64,000 nucleotides of DNA from Bufo bufo (taxonomy: Eukaryota; Chordata; Amphibia; Anura; Bufonidae): positions 137,780,820 through 137,844,819 of the forward strand of contig NC_053390.1 in NCBI RefSeq assembly GCF_905171765.1, read 5' to 3'. This document shows positions 10,252-22,900 of this stretch, piece by piece. Position numbers and translations under genes: made by a program. Each line of letters starts with the position of its first letter. Within the stretch, counting starts at the first letter, position 1. The notes below the pieces were generated by a model. That model saw only the letters and a list, made by a program, of their open reading frames with translations, had not been told where the DNA came from and searched no databases.

Positions 10252-11330
10252 ATGGACGCTCATCAAACGGTGAGTATGGACTTCCCCACACTGCAACACT
10301 TGAGCAGACACAGCACATTTAACCCCATCCTCCCCACTACATACAAGTCAGCAGAAATGCTGTGGTCCGATTTGCTAGCACAGGCTTGTAGTTATGACAA
10401 GCTTTGTGTTAACAAACGGACGGTGTTGAACAAGGCCACCAAACGGCTTCGGATGCTCGCCAAACTCGTTCATACGTTTGAGGCTAGCATCTGTAAGCCA
10501 AAGGAAGTGGCGCTGGTGTCTCAATTCCTCCGGCCGTTCACTGCCAGTGCTGTGCCAGTAATTCGGACCAGGTTTCGGCATTGCGGGCACAGCTGGCAGA
10601 GAATGTGCAGTCTACTGTTGACCAAGATGCACAGGTGGCTAATATAGAGTCACAGTTAGTAGAGCTGCAGAGGCAGAAGGAGGAAATTGAGGCTAAGTTG
10701 ACTCAGTCTTATACTGAAGTCAAGGCCTTCAAGGAGCAGACTGCCTCTACTGACGTGACGGTAGCCAAATTGAAGGCTGAGGTTGCTGTAAGGTCCCAGA
10801 TAATGACTGGCATGCAACAGGTTATCACCAAGTTGGTGCCGGCCCTTTCTTTTTCTATAAAGCCAGGGTCGGAATCTCCCAAAACGTTGCCCTGTGCAGG
10901 GCCAAAAGGGGGGAGCGTAGTCTGTGACCGGTCTAATCATCAGGTCAAGCCGGTCCAGACTAACAGAGATTTTTCCCTGACTTTGGGAAAAAGAACTGTC
11001 GTGAAGAGTGCGTCCCTGAGGTTGGAACAATTCAGGAGAAGGGAGCACGGCTGCAGTGTAGATGGACCTGGGCCATGCAGAGCAAACTACAGATGTTTTG
11101 CATGTGGTGGCCTAGGTCACATAGCGAGACACTGCAAAACAAATAGGAACATAACACACAGGACAGGAAACCAAGTCACGTGTTTCAGGTGTGGGAACAA
11201 AGGACACATTGCAAGGAATTGCCCTTGTGCAAGTAATTGCAATGTGTCCAACAGTATCAGCCAAGTAACAAATTGTGCAGTGGGGTCTAGTCAGCTTGGC
11301 CATAACGGGGTTACCTGTCACGACTGTGAC
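10252..11330 (+). pseudogene. Gag-like gene with coiled coil and two CCHC zinc knuckles, frame-broken
   Basis: The likely start is the ATG at 10252. The first frame stays open to 10647, but the coding signal moves to another frame near 10560-10580, which indicates a frameshift. The second part begins with a heptad-rich, Gln/Glu/Lys-rich stretch (about 10600-10800) typical of a coiled coil. Two zinc knuckles of CX2CX4HX4C type are encoded at 11094-11135 and 11181-11222, both with a GHIAR core, so the protein would bind nucleic acid. The frame then runs into the solo LTR inserted at 11316. Family knowledge: two knuckles at the C-terminus are usual for retroviral nucleocapsids. No capsid family could be recognised by eye. 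Described as found; not reconstructed. Confidence 0.65.
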
Positions 11331-11963
11331 TGATCCAGACAGGTCTGGGAGGAGAAGGTCGCAGCGACTTGCTACTCGCGATAGCTTGTGAGTTTGCTCC
11401 GTGGTTCAGGGTATGTCATCTGGGTTTTGCCTTGTGAACCTTTTTGTCCTGACTGGGAGTTTGTAGGCATCCTTCTCAGGTGAGTCCTGTCTGCCACTCC
11501 CAGCTACTATATTAGTTTCACTTTCACTTGCAGTCATTGCCAGATATAGTCTTCACTTCCAGTTCTATTCTGACCTTTGAAGGAGATCGTTTGATGGTGT
11601 TGCTGTGGAGCTCTTGTCCGGCGTGGACTGTTGTTATTGGGATCGCCTTCTCTGCTCGTGACTGGATAAGTCTATCTCTTATATAGTTTATTTGTTGCTG
11701 CCTTCCCCTGCTGTTCTCCTAGACTTGAGTGATGGTGACTAGTGCTCCCATCGGCCTTTCCCCACTCTAGGCTTTTTAGGGTGACGGAGGGTTTAGGCAT
11801 CCAGCTCGCCGCACGGGTTCACACCCCGTCTAGGGTATCAGGGCAGACAGGTGCCAGCTTAGGGTTTGTCAGGGGTGGCCATACTATTCCCATCCGTAGA
11901 TAAGGGTCCCCCTTCCCCTCTGTCTGGTGCGACATGACTGCTGCTGGGGTAGCGGTCGTGACA
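11316..11963. mobile_element. Solo LTR (648 bp) with TSD TTACC
   Basis: It starts TGTCACGAC and ends GTCGTGACA, a perfect 9-bp terminal inverted repeat, and is flanked by TTACC at 11311-11315 and 11964-11968. No internal region is present, so it arose by recombination between two LTRs. It is related to the solo LTR at 55396-56037: both share a GCCGCACGGGT segment, a CCCGTCTAGGG segment and a CAGGTGCCAGC segment in the same order. Confidence 0.9.
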
Positions 11964-11968
11964 TTACC

Positions 11969-14463
11969 TCTCGGCAGCATCACCAGCTGCTGAGGGATCA
12001 GAGTGGCCAAGCTAGGCTAGGCAACACTTGACACCCCTGTACTATTTGTTACACCGTTTGTTCCCTGTGTATGTCCATGTTGTGTGTTTTTGTTATCTGT
12101 TTGTAAGTTTTTCTTGATGTTGATGGTGGTAGTCCTTGTTTACGGATGTGTTCTACCATGCTGATTTATGTAGTGTTGTAAGTCCCGTCTGCTGTCTTGT
12201 TTCATTCTGTGTCCCCTTGGAGTAGAACAGTGTTATACTGTGGATCGAGAACGTATAGGTTCGCGAGCAGATAATATCAAACGGGAAATCCTGCTGGTCG
12301 GGAGAAGGCATAAGGACCTTCTCCATGCAGCACACAAAGGATGATGTGATATTATTCTGGGCAACCAGGGTCTCAGATCGATACAGATAACGCTGTTGTG
12401 CTCAAGGTTTTCGGTAGGGCTGTGTTGCGCTGGGGACTGGGGCGGACAGACAACATTGGTGTAATGTTGTGCTGCGCACTTGATTCTAGTCCGAGCAGGC
12501 AGCACAGCTCTGATAGGGATTGGACGCAGGATGTTTGGCAGCAGAGTGTGGACTGTGTTCTTGTGTTAGGGGGTCCTGGGGAGCCAGGGCATGACTATGC
12601 CATTGGTTCTGCGGGCCTCCACAAGACGGGATCACAGGGGGAAATCAGCCTGGTTACACATGGGTGGACAGGGATGCGGTGCCATCAATAACAAGATGGT
12701 GCTTTGTCCACAGAACTCCAGTTATCCTAACCTAGTAGGGTGGCCATCCTTATCTGTTGGTGCAGAGGGATGTGTAGCAGAGGACACGCTCCTCTGAAGG
12801 TAGGATGTTCAGACACCAGTGTTGGGATAACGAGGGGTCCTGTGAGATAAAGGGCAGCCCAATACCTTTCTCTACCCATGGGTCAAAGGTATTGGTTCTG
12901 GGAATTTTCACATTTAATTGCACTGTTAGGGGAGAAATTCCCCTGGGAGCGCCTGGTGTTTTCTTCTGCCATAGGTGTGGTTTTATATGGAGCGGAAGAA
13001 AAACCCAGGAGATGCCACAGAAGAGGCCAGCTATTCCCCCTGACACTTTTGTGAGGCTCCAGAGGATCCCACTGGATTTTGGCAACTAAGTGACCTCTGC
13101 CTAGAGGTGTTCTAGAGATAGAAGACTTTGCCACAATCCAGCGGGAGCATTATTTAAGGCTCTGGAGGAAGACTTGGAGACGTTCGGGTGGAAGAACTTA
13201 TTATCACTTGTTTCACCCAGTGAAACTTCTTCTGGTTCTGGTCATCGTAACTCGGAGGGTCAAGGGACTTATTGACCAAATACACCAGAACCAGACAGAA
13301 CTTTACAGAACTATCCGGAGGAGGAGGCTCAGGACATAACTCAAACATTGTTCCTGTAGCCAAATATTGTATGGACACACTTTGTTTCCTATGAGGGTTC
13401 GAGACGTATAACTTGTACTACCCTGAAACCCCATAGCACCGTGTATTTATTGCTTTTGTTTGTCGGTTGATTGTGTACCCATGGACACTCTAGGTGCAAA
13501 TGTGTGACAGCCTATATTTGGCTGTACACATTTGCATCCTATAGTCGTTTCCCATTGACACAGGGGTCTGCTACCTACCTGTGTCTTTGGAGGTGTAGAG
13601 ATATGCCAGGTTGCATGAGTCTCTATGGGTACACATACATATAATGATTTTGGTGGTGTTGGGAGGGATGTAACATGTATTTTGTGTGAATGGGGATAAG
13701 GTTAGGTCACGATAGGGACAGGCATCATTCATTTGCCACCTTGAACCCTGGAACGGTGAGGTTCTTAAGGGAAGGGCTGGAGGTGTAGTGTGGTGGAGGT
13801 GTTCTCCGCAGTAGAATTTAGGTACTATGACATCACCGCTTAAGAGTCTGACCTGCCTTGTAAAGACCTATTAATCTGTCCACGGGAGAACCGCACCCAT
13901 CAAGATGGAAACAGACGTTGGATAGAAGAAAGTTGGGACTGAGGTTGTGAGGGTGAACCCGCTCCAGATGCCTTGGAGGCGGGCCATACCTGAAGATTGG
14001 CATAACTACCGAGAGACTGTGGGGGTGTGGTCACTCCAAAGTGGGGGTGGCCGACACCAAGAGACTGTTAAAGAAAGGCCAGTTAAAGACTGTAAGGGTT
14101 AACCCACTCCAGAATTGGGGGGGACGAAGATACCTGAAGATCGGCAGAATTACCGAGAGACTGTGGGGGTGTGGTCACTCCAAAGTGGGGGTGGCTGACA
14201 CTAAAAGACTGTTAAAGAGACTGTGGGTGTGTGGTACCCTAAAGATGTCAAGAAGAAGACGGTGTATCCTGTGGACGGAGGAGTAGGTTACGGTGAAGGG
14301 CAGGTCGGAGGAAGCTGGATTAGGGATGTCTAAGTACCTAAAGATCAGTGTGCACTACAGTTCTTCCTGAACTTCCACCAAAGATGGGGTTGAGGGGGGC
14401 AAATATATCTCAACCCGTTCCCCCATTATATTGTCGTATTATATAGTCCGACAACAGGGGGAT
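11969..14463 (+). other. Internal region of the LTR element without recognisable pol
   Basis: I see no reverse transcriptase, RNase H or integrase motif on either strand. An open frame at 12805-13089 (94 codons, cysteine-containing) has no identifiable domain; a fragment of an envelope gene is possible but unsupported. A 144-bp unit with GAGAGACTGTGGGGG repeats about twice at 13950-14230. A purine-rich CAGGGGGAT just before the LTR could be the plus-strand primer. Confidence 0.45.
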
Positions 14464-16320
14464 TGTTGAGGAACGGTTGAGACGTATGCATATATATCCA
14501 TGCATGCCTGCAAACACATGCGGGCATGTATGGTATATATGTGCATACATTAGCCACAGCATCATGGGACGATGTGCGCAAATGTGCCCAGCATCTGTGC
14601 ACGTCTGCCCATGGTGATCCCCAGGGGCTCATGGTGGCCCCTGTGGGAAATATGTGCCCCCTTATAATGTAGGGGCTTGTGCCCCCTTATAATGTAGGGG
14701 CTTGTGCCCCCTTGTGATGTAGGGGCTTGTGCCCCCTCATATAATAATGTGCCCCCTCTAGATAGGTCTGTCCCTAATATTAATGTATACATGTGTATGG
14801 ATGTGCCCCAAGCATCCATACGCATGTATATTATATATATTCCCCCCCCCCCCCCTCCTACAACTGAAACCAGGTGCATCGGTGTGAATGTGCCCCAAGC
14901 ATTCGCACCGATGCAATCTGGCTAATTGCATCAGAATGACCGGACAAGGGTCCAGTCATCCTGATGGATACAAAGAGCTCAGATTCAACAGAATCTGAGC
15001 CCTTTGTTGTAATTATCCCCAGCGCCGCTGGAGATAATTACACATGATAGAAGAAGGGGAGAAGCCTCTCCTCCTTCTATTATGCGCATGTCCGGAATGC
15101 TAGGTGCAGCAGGCGGGAGATAAAAGGCTTCTCCCGCCTGTCTGCAGCGCGTCCCCGATGTGCTGGCCGGCGCAGTGACGTCATATCATAAGTATCCGGC
15201 GGCCCCGGCACTCTGGGTTCGGGATCGGGACCCCCCCTTACCTACAGCCTGACTGGAACCCTGCCGTCCCTACCCCACCATGAGAAGAGAGCCGGCCGCC
15301 CACCCTGACTAAAGAATTATCCCCAGGACGACGAGCATCCCCTAGGCAACGAGCGGAAGGATTAAGTATCACCCCCACTATCCCACCAACGAATTAACCC
15401 CTCTATCCCACCAACGAACCCCCACTCCATTAACCCCCCACTATCCCACCAACGAACCCCCACTCCATTAACCCCCCACTATCCCACCAATGTACCCCCA
15501 CTCCATTAACCCCCCCACTATCCCACCAACGAACCTTATACCACCCTCCTATTTACCCTATACCACCAACGCACCCTCCTTTCTCACCCTCCTATCTACC
15601 CTGCCCTATTACATACTTTCCCCTGTTGTAACCCTATTGCCCTTGTTTTCCTACCACCCCTGATTCCCAGCCCTGATACCCCTACTGTGCCTACCACCCC
15701 TGATTAACCCCTGGTGGTTACCCCAGTCCTTGTTACTGTTTGTGGTCTGCTTACACCCCTGTAAGACCACCGTTGACCCTCGTCGTGCCCCATAGGGATA
15801 GTATAACACCAGGTGGGTGGGCTGTGAATATACTTGTATGTGTGAGCTGTATAGATAGTTTATGGGTGGAATTTGGGAACGTGTAGTGTAGTTTAGGATT
15901 GTATATTTAGTGCTGTATTGTAGTGTACTGCGTGCGTAGTGTATTGTTAGTAATAAATACTGTGTTACTTGTAACTATCTGTGTAACGTGTAGTTATTGG
16001 TGATAGTTAGTTAGTAGAGTTGAGCGAACACCTGGATGTTCGGGTTCGAGAAGTTCGGCCGAACTTCCCGTAAATTTTCGGGTTCGGGATCCGAACCCGA
16101 ACCGAACTTCGTCCCGAACCCGAACCCCATTGAAGTCAATGGGGACCCGAACTTTTGGGCACTAAAAAGGCTGTAAAACAGCCCAGGAAAGAGCTAGAGG
16201 GCTGCAAAAGGCAGCAACATGTAGGTAAATCCCCTGCAAACAAATGTGGACAGGGAAATGAATTAAAATTAAAATTAAAAAAATAAAAATGAACCAATAT
16301 CAATTGGACAGAGGTCCCAT

Positions 16321-17425
16321 AGCAGAGAATCTGGCTTCACGTCAGCAGAGAATCAGTCTCTTCATGCCATAGCAAAGAATCTGGCTTCATGTCAGCAGAG
16401 AATCAGTCTCTTCATGCCATAGCAGAGAATCTGGCTTCATGTCAGCGCAGAATCAGTCTTCATGTCATAGCAGAGAATCAGGCTTCACGTCACCCACCAC
16501 TGGAACAGGCCACTGTCACACATTTAGGCCCCGGCACCCAGACAGAGGAGAGCGGTTCCGTAACAGAGAATCTGGCCTTATGTCAGCGCAGAATCTGTCT
16601 TCATGTCATAGCAGAGAATCAAGCTTCACGTCACCCACCACTGGAACAGGCCACTGTCACACATTTAGGCCCCGGCACCCAGACAGAGGAGAGCGGTCGC
16701 GTAACAGAGAATCTGGCCTTATGTCAGCGCAGAATCTGTCTTCATGTCATAGCAGAGAATCAGGCTTCACGTCACCCACCACTGGAACAGGCCACTGTCA
16801 CACATTTAGGCCCAGGCACCCAGGCAGAGGAGAGGGGTCCCGTAACAGAGAATCTGGCCTTATGTCAGCGCAGAATCTGTCTTTATGTCATAGCAGAGAA
16901 TCAGGCTTCACGTCACCCACCACTGGAACAGGCCACTGTCACACATTTAGGCCCAGGCACCCAGGCAGAGGAGAGAGGTCCCGTAACAGAGAATCTGGCC
17001 TTATGTCAGCGCAGAATCTGTCTTCATGTCATAGCAGAGAATCAGGCTTCACGTCACCCACCACTGGAACAGGCCACTGTCACACATTTAGGCCCAGGCA
17101 CCCAGGCAGAGGAGAGAGGTCCCGTAACAGAGAATCTGGCCTTATGTCAGCGCAGAATCTGTCTTCATGTCATAGCAGAGAATCAGGCTTCACGTCACCC
17201 ACCACTGGAACAGGCCACTGTCACACATTTAGGCCCCGGCACCCAGACAGAGGAGAGCGGTCCCGTAACAGAGAATCTGGCCTTATGTCAGCGCAGAATC
17301 TGTATTCATGTCATAGCAGAGAATCAGGCTTCACGTCACCCACCACTGGAACAGGCCACTGTCACACATTTAGGCCCAGGCACCCAGGCAGAGGAGAGAG
17401 GTCCCGTAACAGAGAATCTGGCGCA
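16321..17425. repeat. 141-bp tandem array inside the hAT, seven copies, plus 50-bp subrepeats
   Basis: The word CACCCACCACTGGAACAGG recurs at 16491, 16632, 16773, 16914, 17055, 17196 and 17337, an exact 141-bp period. Upstream, a 50-bp related unit (GCAGAGAATCTGGCTTCA) repeats at 16321-16470. Because 141 is a multiple of three and the unit lacks stops in several frames, long artefactual open frames run through the array on the plus strand. The array occupies the place where the catalytic half of the hAT transposase should be. Confidence 0.95.
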
Positions 17426-18896
17426 GTGCACACTTGATTTTATCGGACACTTGTTTGTGCAGGGAAGGCACGGCTCTCTTGGAGAAGTAGTGGCGGCTGG
17501 GAACAACATACTGTGGGACAGCAAGTGACATGAGCTGTTTGAAGCTGTGTGTGTCCACCAGCCTAAATGACAGCATTTCATAGGCCAGTAGTTTAGAAAT
17601 GCTGGCATTCAGGGCCAGGGATCGAGGGTGGCTAGGTGAGAATTTACGCTTTCTCTCAAATGTTTGTGAGATGGAGAGCTGAACGCTGCCGTGTGACATG
17701 GTTGAGATGCTTGGTGACACAGGTGGTGGTGTTGGTGGTACATCCCATGTTTGCTGGGCGGCAGGTGCCAACGTTCCTCCAGAGGCGGAGGAAGAGGCCG
17801 AGGTGGCGGCAGCAGAAGAGGCCGAGGCGGCAGCAGCAGAAGAGGTAGCAGGGGGAGCCTGAGTGACTTCCTTGTTTTTAAGGTGTTTACTCCACTGCAG
17901 TTCATGCTTTGCATGCAGGTGCCTGGTCATGCAGGTTGTGCTAAGGTTCAGAACGGTAATGCCTCGCTTCAGGCTCTGATGGCACAGCGTGCAAACCACT
18001 CGGGTCTTGTCGTCAGCACATTGTTTGAAGAAGTGCCATGCCAGGGAACTCCTTGAAGCTGCCTTTAGGGTGCTCGGTCCCAGATGGCGGCGGTCAGTAG
18101 CAGGCGGAGTCTCTTGGCGGCGGGTGTTCTGATTTTGCCCACTGCTCCCTCTTTTGCTACGCTGTTGGCTCGGTCTCACCACTGCCTCTTCCTCTGAACT
18201 GTGAAAGTCAGTGGCACGACCTTCATTCCATGTGGGGTCTAGGACCTCATCGTCCCCTGCATTGTCTTCCACCCAGTCTTGATCCCTGACCTCCTGTTCA
18301 GTCTGCACACTGCAGAAAGACGCAGCAGTTGGCACCTGTGTTTCGTCATCATCAGAGACGTGCTGAGGTGGTATTCCCATGTCCTCATCATCAGGAAAAA
18401 TAAGTAGTTGTGCGTTAGTGCATTCTATCTCTTCCACCCCTGGGGAAGGGCTAGGTGGATGCCCTTGGGAAACCCTGGCAGCAGAGTCTTCAAACAGCAT
18501 AAGAGACTGCTGCATAACTTGAGGCTCAGACAGTTTCCCTGATATGCATGGGGGTGATGTGACAGACCGATGGGCTTGGTTTTCATGCGCCATCTGTGCG
18601 CTTTCTGCAGAAGACTGGGTGGGAGATAATGTGAACGTGCTGGATCCACTGTCGGCCACCCAATTGACTAATGCCTGTACCTGCTCAGGCCTTACCATCC
18701 TTAGAACGGCATTGGGCCCCACCAAATATCGCTGTAAATTCTGCTGGCTACTGGGACCTGAGGTAGTTGGTTCACTAGGACGTGTGGCTGTGGCAGAACG
18801 GCCACGTCCTCTCCCAGCACCAGAGGGTCCACTAACACCACCACCACGACCATGTCCACGTCCGCGTTCGCGTCCCTTATTAGATGTTTTCCTCAT
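17370..18896 (-). pseudogene. N-terminal half of a BED-zinc-finger hAT transposase (508 aa), truncated
   Basis: Residues 1-35 are Arg/Gly rich, 170-240 are acidic and presumably disordered. A BED-type zinc finger spans about 284-331 with Cys302, Cys305, His326 and His331 (CX2CX20HX4H). After an Ala/Ser/Pro linker, residues 430-493 match the Hermes-type DNA-binding region that precedes the catalytic fold in hAT transposases (SFKQLMSLAVP, then a VSDKIK helix). The RNase H-like catalytic domain and C-terminal dimerisation region are absent. The last 15 or so residues are read from the 141-bp array. The remaining frame is open over 508 codons, so a DNA-binding protein without transposase activity is conceivable, which would act as a competitor; that is inference only. 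Confidence 0.8.
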
Positions 18897-19392
18897 TGTT
18901 CCCGTTCACCACAATTTTGAGAATGGCAAATTTGGGAATGCTTTTTCAACCCAGAACAAAAAGTCTGCTTTTACGGTCACTACAAATAACTTGACCAGCT
19001 AAAACTGTGCAGATTTGGTTGAATAGATATGTGAGACCTGTTTTTTTTTGCGCTGTGTGACAGTTATAGGTTTAATCACAGAATGACACTTCTATCAGCA
19101 CGCTAGCGTGTGTCTTAGGTTTTTCTGAATGACACTATCAATACCTTCAATGTAAGATTTTCTTTTTGGGATAGATTTCAAGTAGGCCTCAAATACCACA
19201 AACTAGTTATTTTGAGAATGGCAAATTTGGGAATGCTTTTTCAACCCAGAACAAAAAGTCTGCTTTTACGGTCACTACAAATAACTTGACCAGCTAAAAC
19301 TGTGCAGATTTGGTTGAATAGAGATGTGAGACCTGTTTTTTTTTGCGCTGTGTGACAGTTATAGGTTTAATCACAGAATGACACTTCAATCA

Positions 19393-19885
19393 TGTCACGG
19401 AACCATGAACCAGACGTACAACAAGAGATAAGTGAAAATAAGAAGGCTTTATTGAAAATAAAGCTGTAAAGCAAAAGTCCAAACGGATGGTGAAACCGAG
19501 CAGAGTCTTTGCGAAGCCAGGGGTCTGGAACCAGAAGGGTAGTCAGACGAAGCCAAGATCAGGAACCAGCAGGGTAGTCAGACGAAGCCAGGATCAGGAA
19601 CCAGCAGGGTAGTCAGACGAAGCCAGGATCAGGAACCAGCAGGGTAGTCAGACGAAGCCAGGATCAGGAACCAGAAGCAGCAGCAGTCTAGAAGCATGTG
19701 AACACAGGAGGACCAAGCAAGGAACTGAAGCCACAGACCTCCTATATATATGAGCTAGGCATCCAGCTCCTCCCAGGGGAAGGAGGAGCCGCAGGGTGGA
19801 AGGCTACAAGAAACCCAGAAACCAAGATGGCCGCCACCAGCACATGTCAAACGAAGGAGAGCAGCAAGCAGGTAAGACCATGACA
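19393..19885 (-). repeat. 3' LTR of the Gypsy element (493 bp)
   Basis: It runs TGTCACGG to CCATGACA on the plus strand. Compared with the other LTR I see one substitution (GGTCTGG against GGTCAGG near 19513) and one 3-bp indel (GCCACCAGC against GCCAGC). It contains a 34-bp tandem unit with GAACCAGCAGGGTAGTC. Confidence 0.95.
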
Positions 19886-19912
19886 GTACCTCCCCCTCAA
19901 GGGCCCCTCCTC
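19886..19912 (-). other. Polypurine tract of the Gypsy element
   Basis: On the minus strand a purine-rich run containing GAGGGGGAGGTAC ends exactly at the 3' LTR, the position where plus-strand DNA synthesis is primed in Ty3/Gypsy elements. Confidence 0.75.
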
Positions 19913-22900
19913 CGCGGAGCACAAAACGGTTTCTGAGGGAAGCGTGCGTGGAAGGCTCGGAGCAAGGCAGGAGCATGGACATCTGCGGAGGGAACCCAGG
20001 AACGCTCCTCTGGACCATAACCACGCCAATGGACCAAAAACTGCAACCGACCGCGGACCAGGCGTGAGTCCAGGATATTGCTCACCTCATATTCCTCACG
20101 ATTGCCCACTTGGACCGGACGAGGCCGAGGAACCGAGGAAGTGAAACGATTACACACCAGTGGCTTCAACAGGGAGACATGAAACACGTTGGAGATCCGC
20201 ATGCCAGGAGGAAGCGCAAGGGCATAGGCTACCGGGTTTACCCTGCGAAGCACTCGGAAGGGACCAACAAAGCGAGGCGCCAGCTTGGGAGTGGGCACTC
20301 GAAGGTTGAGGTTGCGGGTGGACAACCATACACGGTCTCCGACCTGGTAGGAAGGAGCAGGCGCTCGTCTGCGATCAGCCTGGAGTCTCTGGCGCTGCGC
20401 AGAGACCTCAAGGGACTTCTGGATCTGTACCCAAGAAGCACGTAGGACGGAAAGGTGATCCTCCACAGCCGGAATATCCTGGGGAGAGAATACCTCCGGT
20501 AACACGGCAGGTTGGAACCCATAATTGGCCATGAAGGGAGACGTCCCAGAGGAAGAGTTCACCGCCGTGTTCCTGGCAAACTCAGCCCAAGGCAGGAGGT
20601 CAACCCAATTGTCTTGGTGATCGGAGACATAGCAACGAAGGAATTGCTCCAAGGCCTGATTGGATCGTTCTGCGGCCCCATTGGACTGAGGGTGGTAGGC
20701 CGAGGAGAAGGAGAGATGAATCCCCAACTGGGAGCAAAAGGCGCGCCAGAACCTGGACACAAACTGACTCCCCCGATCCGACACAATCTCCTTAGGCAAA
20801 CCGTGCAACCGGAAGACCTCCCTGGCAAAAATCGTGGCCAACTCTTGTGCAGAGGGTAACTTCTTGAGAGGAACACAGTGGCACATTTTGGAAAACCGAT
20901 CCACAATCATGAGAATGACCGTATGGCCTCGGGATGCAGGGAGGTCCACAATGAAATCCATCCCCAGGTGTGACCATGGGCGCTCCCCGGTGGCTATGGG
21001 TTGCAGAAGGCCCAACGGAAGGTGCCGAGGGGACTTACTCTGGGCACAAACGGAGCATGCCGCTACATATGCGGCGATGTCGGAACGTAGGGAAGGCCAC
21101 CAGAACAGACGTGAAACAGCCCAGGACAGCTGATTCTTTCCAGGATGCCCCGCGGTCTTGGAGTTATGGTAGGTTCGCAACAACCGAGTGCGCAACTCCT
21201 CAGGCACAAAACATCTGCCGTTGGGTCTCCCAGAGGGAGCACCAGATTGAGCCGCCAAAATCTGCTCGCCCAGGGGAGAGGTCAGGCTGGTGCGAATGGC
21301 GGCCAGGATCTGATTCGGAGGTATGACCGAAGTCGGAATCGACTCCTCCCTGGACAGCTCGGAGTACTGCCGTGATAAGGCATCCGCCCTGATGTTCTTG
21401 GAACCGGGTAGGTAGGAGACCACGTAATTAAAACGTGACAAGAACAGAGCCCATCTGGCCTGACGTGGTGTCAATCTCTTGGCCTCAGAAAGGTAGGTCA
21501 GATTCTTGTGGTCCGTCAGGATGAGAACCGGAACCACCGAACCCTCGAGCAAGTGCCTCCATTCTTTAAGGGCCTGCACGATGGCCAATAACTCCCTGTC
21601 ACCAATCTGATAGTTGCACTCCGCGGAAGACAGTTTCCGGGAGTAAAACCAACAAGGAAGCAGAGGACCCTCTGGTGTTCTACGCTGAGACAGAAGGGCG
21701 CCTACTCCCGTCTCAGACGCGTCCACCTCAAGGACAAAGGGCAACCCAGGGTTGGGATGCGACAGAATCGGAGCCAACACAAAGGCGGACTTTAGGGCCT
21801 CAAAAGCTCGGATGGCCTCGAGCGGCCAGACCTGGGAATTACTGCCCTTCCTGGTCAGATCCGTGAGAGGCTTGGCCAGCATAGAAAAGTCCCTGATGAA
21901 CTTCTGATAATAATTGGCGAAGCCCAAAAAGCGCTGCGGGGAACGAAGACCACTGGGCTGGGGCCACTGTAAGACAGCCGAAACCTTCTCAGGATCCATG
22001 GAGAACCCCTCAGCGGAAATGATGTAACCTAAGAAGGTTACCTGGGATCGGTGAAATTCGCATTTCTCAAGCTTACCGAACAGCTTGTTCTCTCGTAACC
22101 GTTGCAACACTCGTCTGACATCCAGAATGTGGGCCTCCATGGATTCAGAATATACCAAGATGTCATCCAAATAGACTACCACACACTGCTGCAACAGGTC
22201 ACGGAAAACATCGTTGATGAATTCCTGAAAGACTGCGGGCGCATTGCACAACCCAAAGGGCATAACCAAGGATTCGTAATGACCGGTCCTGGTGTTAAAC
22301 GCGGTCTTCCACTCATCGCCCGCCTTGATCCTTACCAGGTTATATGCCGCCCTCAGGTCGAGTTTGGTAAAGACCGTGGCCCCTTTAAGGCGATCGAACA
22401 GCTCGGAAATCAAGGGTATCGGGTAAGCGTTCTTGATCGTGATGCGATTGAGACCCCTGTAATCGATGCAAGGCCTCAACTCACCGCCCTTCTGTTTCAC
22501 AAAGAAAAATCCAGCCCCTGCCGGGGACGAAGATTTGCGAATGTGTCCGCGTGAAAGCGCCTCCCTCACGTACTCCTCCATGGCCTCATTCTCCGCTACC
22601 GACAGTGGATAGACTTTGCCACGAGGAGGAACGGCACCAGATTGTAACTCTATGGCACAATCGTATGGGCGGTGCGGAGGTAGGGCAACCGCGCGCACCT
22701 TATCGAATACATCCCGGTACTCCTCGTATTCAGGAGGCAACAGAGAGTCCGAGGAAGTACACAGCAACTTGACAGACCCATGGATGCAACTAGCCCCACA
22801 CTGCGGTGACCACGAGAGGATCTCGACCGATCTCCAATCGAAAGTCGGATTATGCTTCTGGAGCCAGGGGTACCCCAAGACCACCGAGTAGTGTGGAGAC

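Noticed and set aside
12805..13089. Possible envelope fragment in the LTR element
   Set aside because: Only a loose resemblance in a cysteine-containing stretch; no signal peptide, cleavage site or membrane anchor was seen.
16491..17425. Possible CRISPR-like array
   Set aside because: The 141-bp units are identical throughout with no variable spacers, and the context is a eukaryotic transposon.
16389..17528. 379- and 332-codon plus-strand open frames
   Set aside because: They are the translation of the stop-free 141-bp array in two frames and carry no domain.
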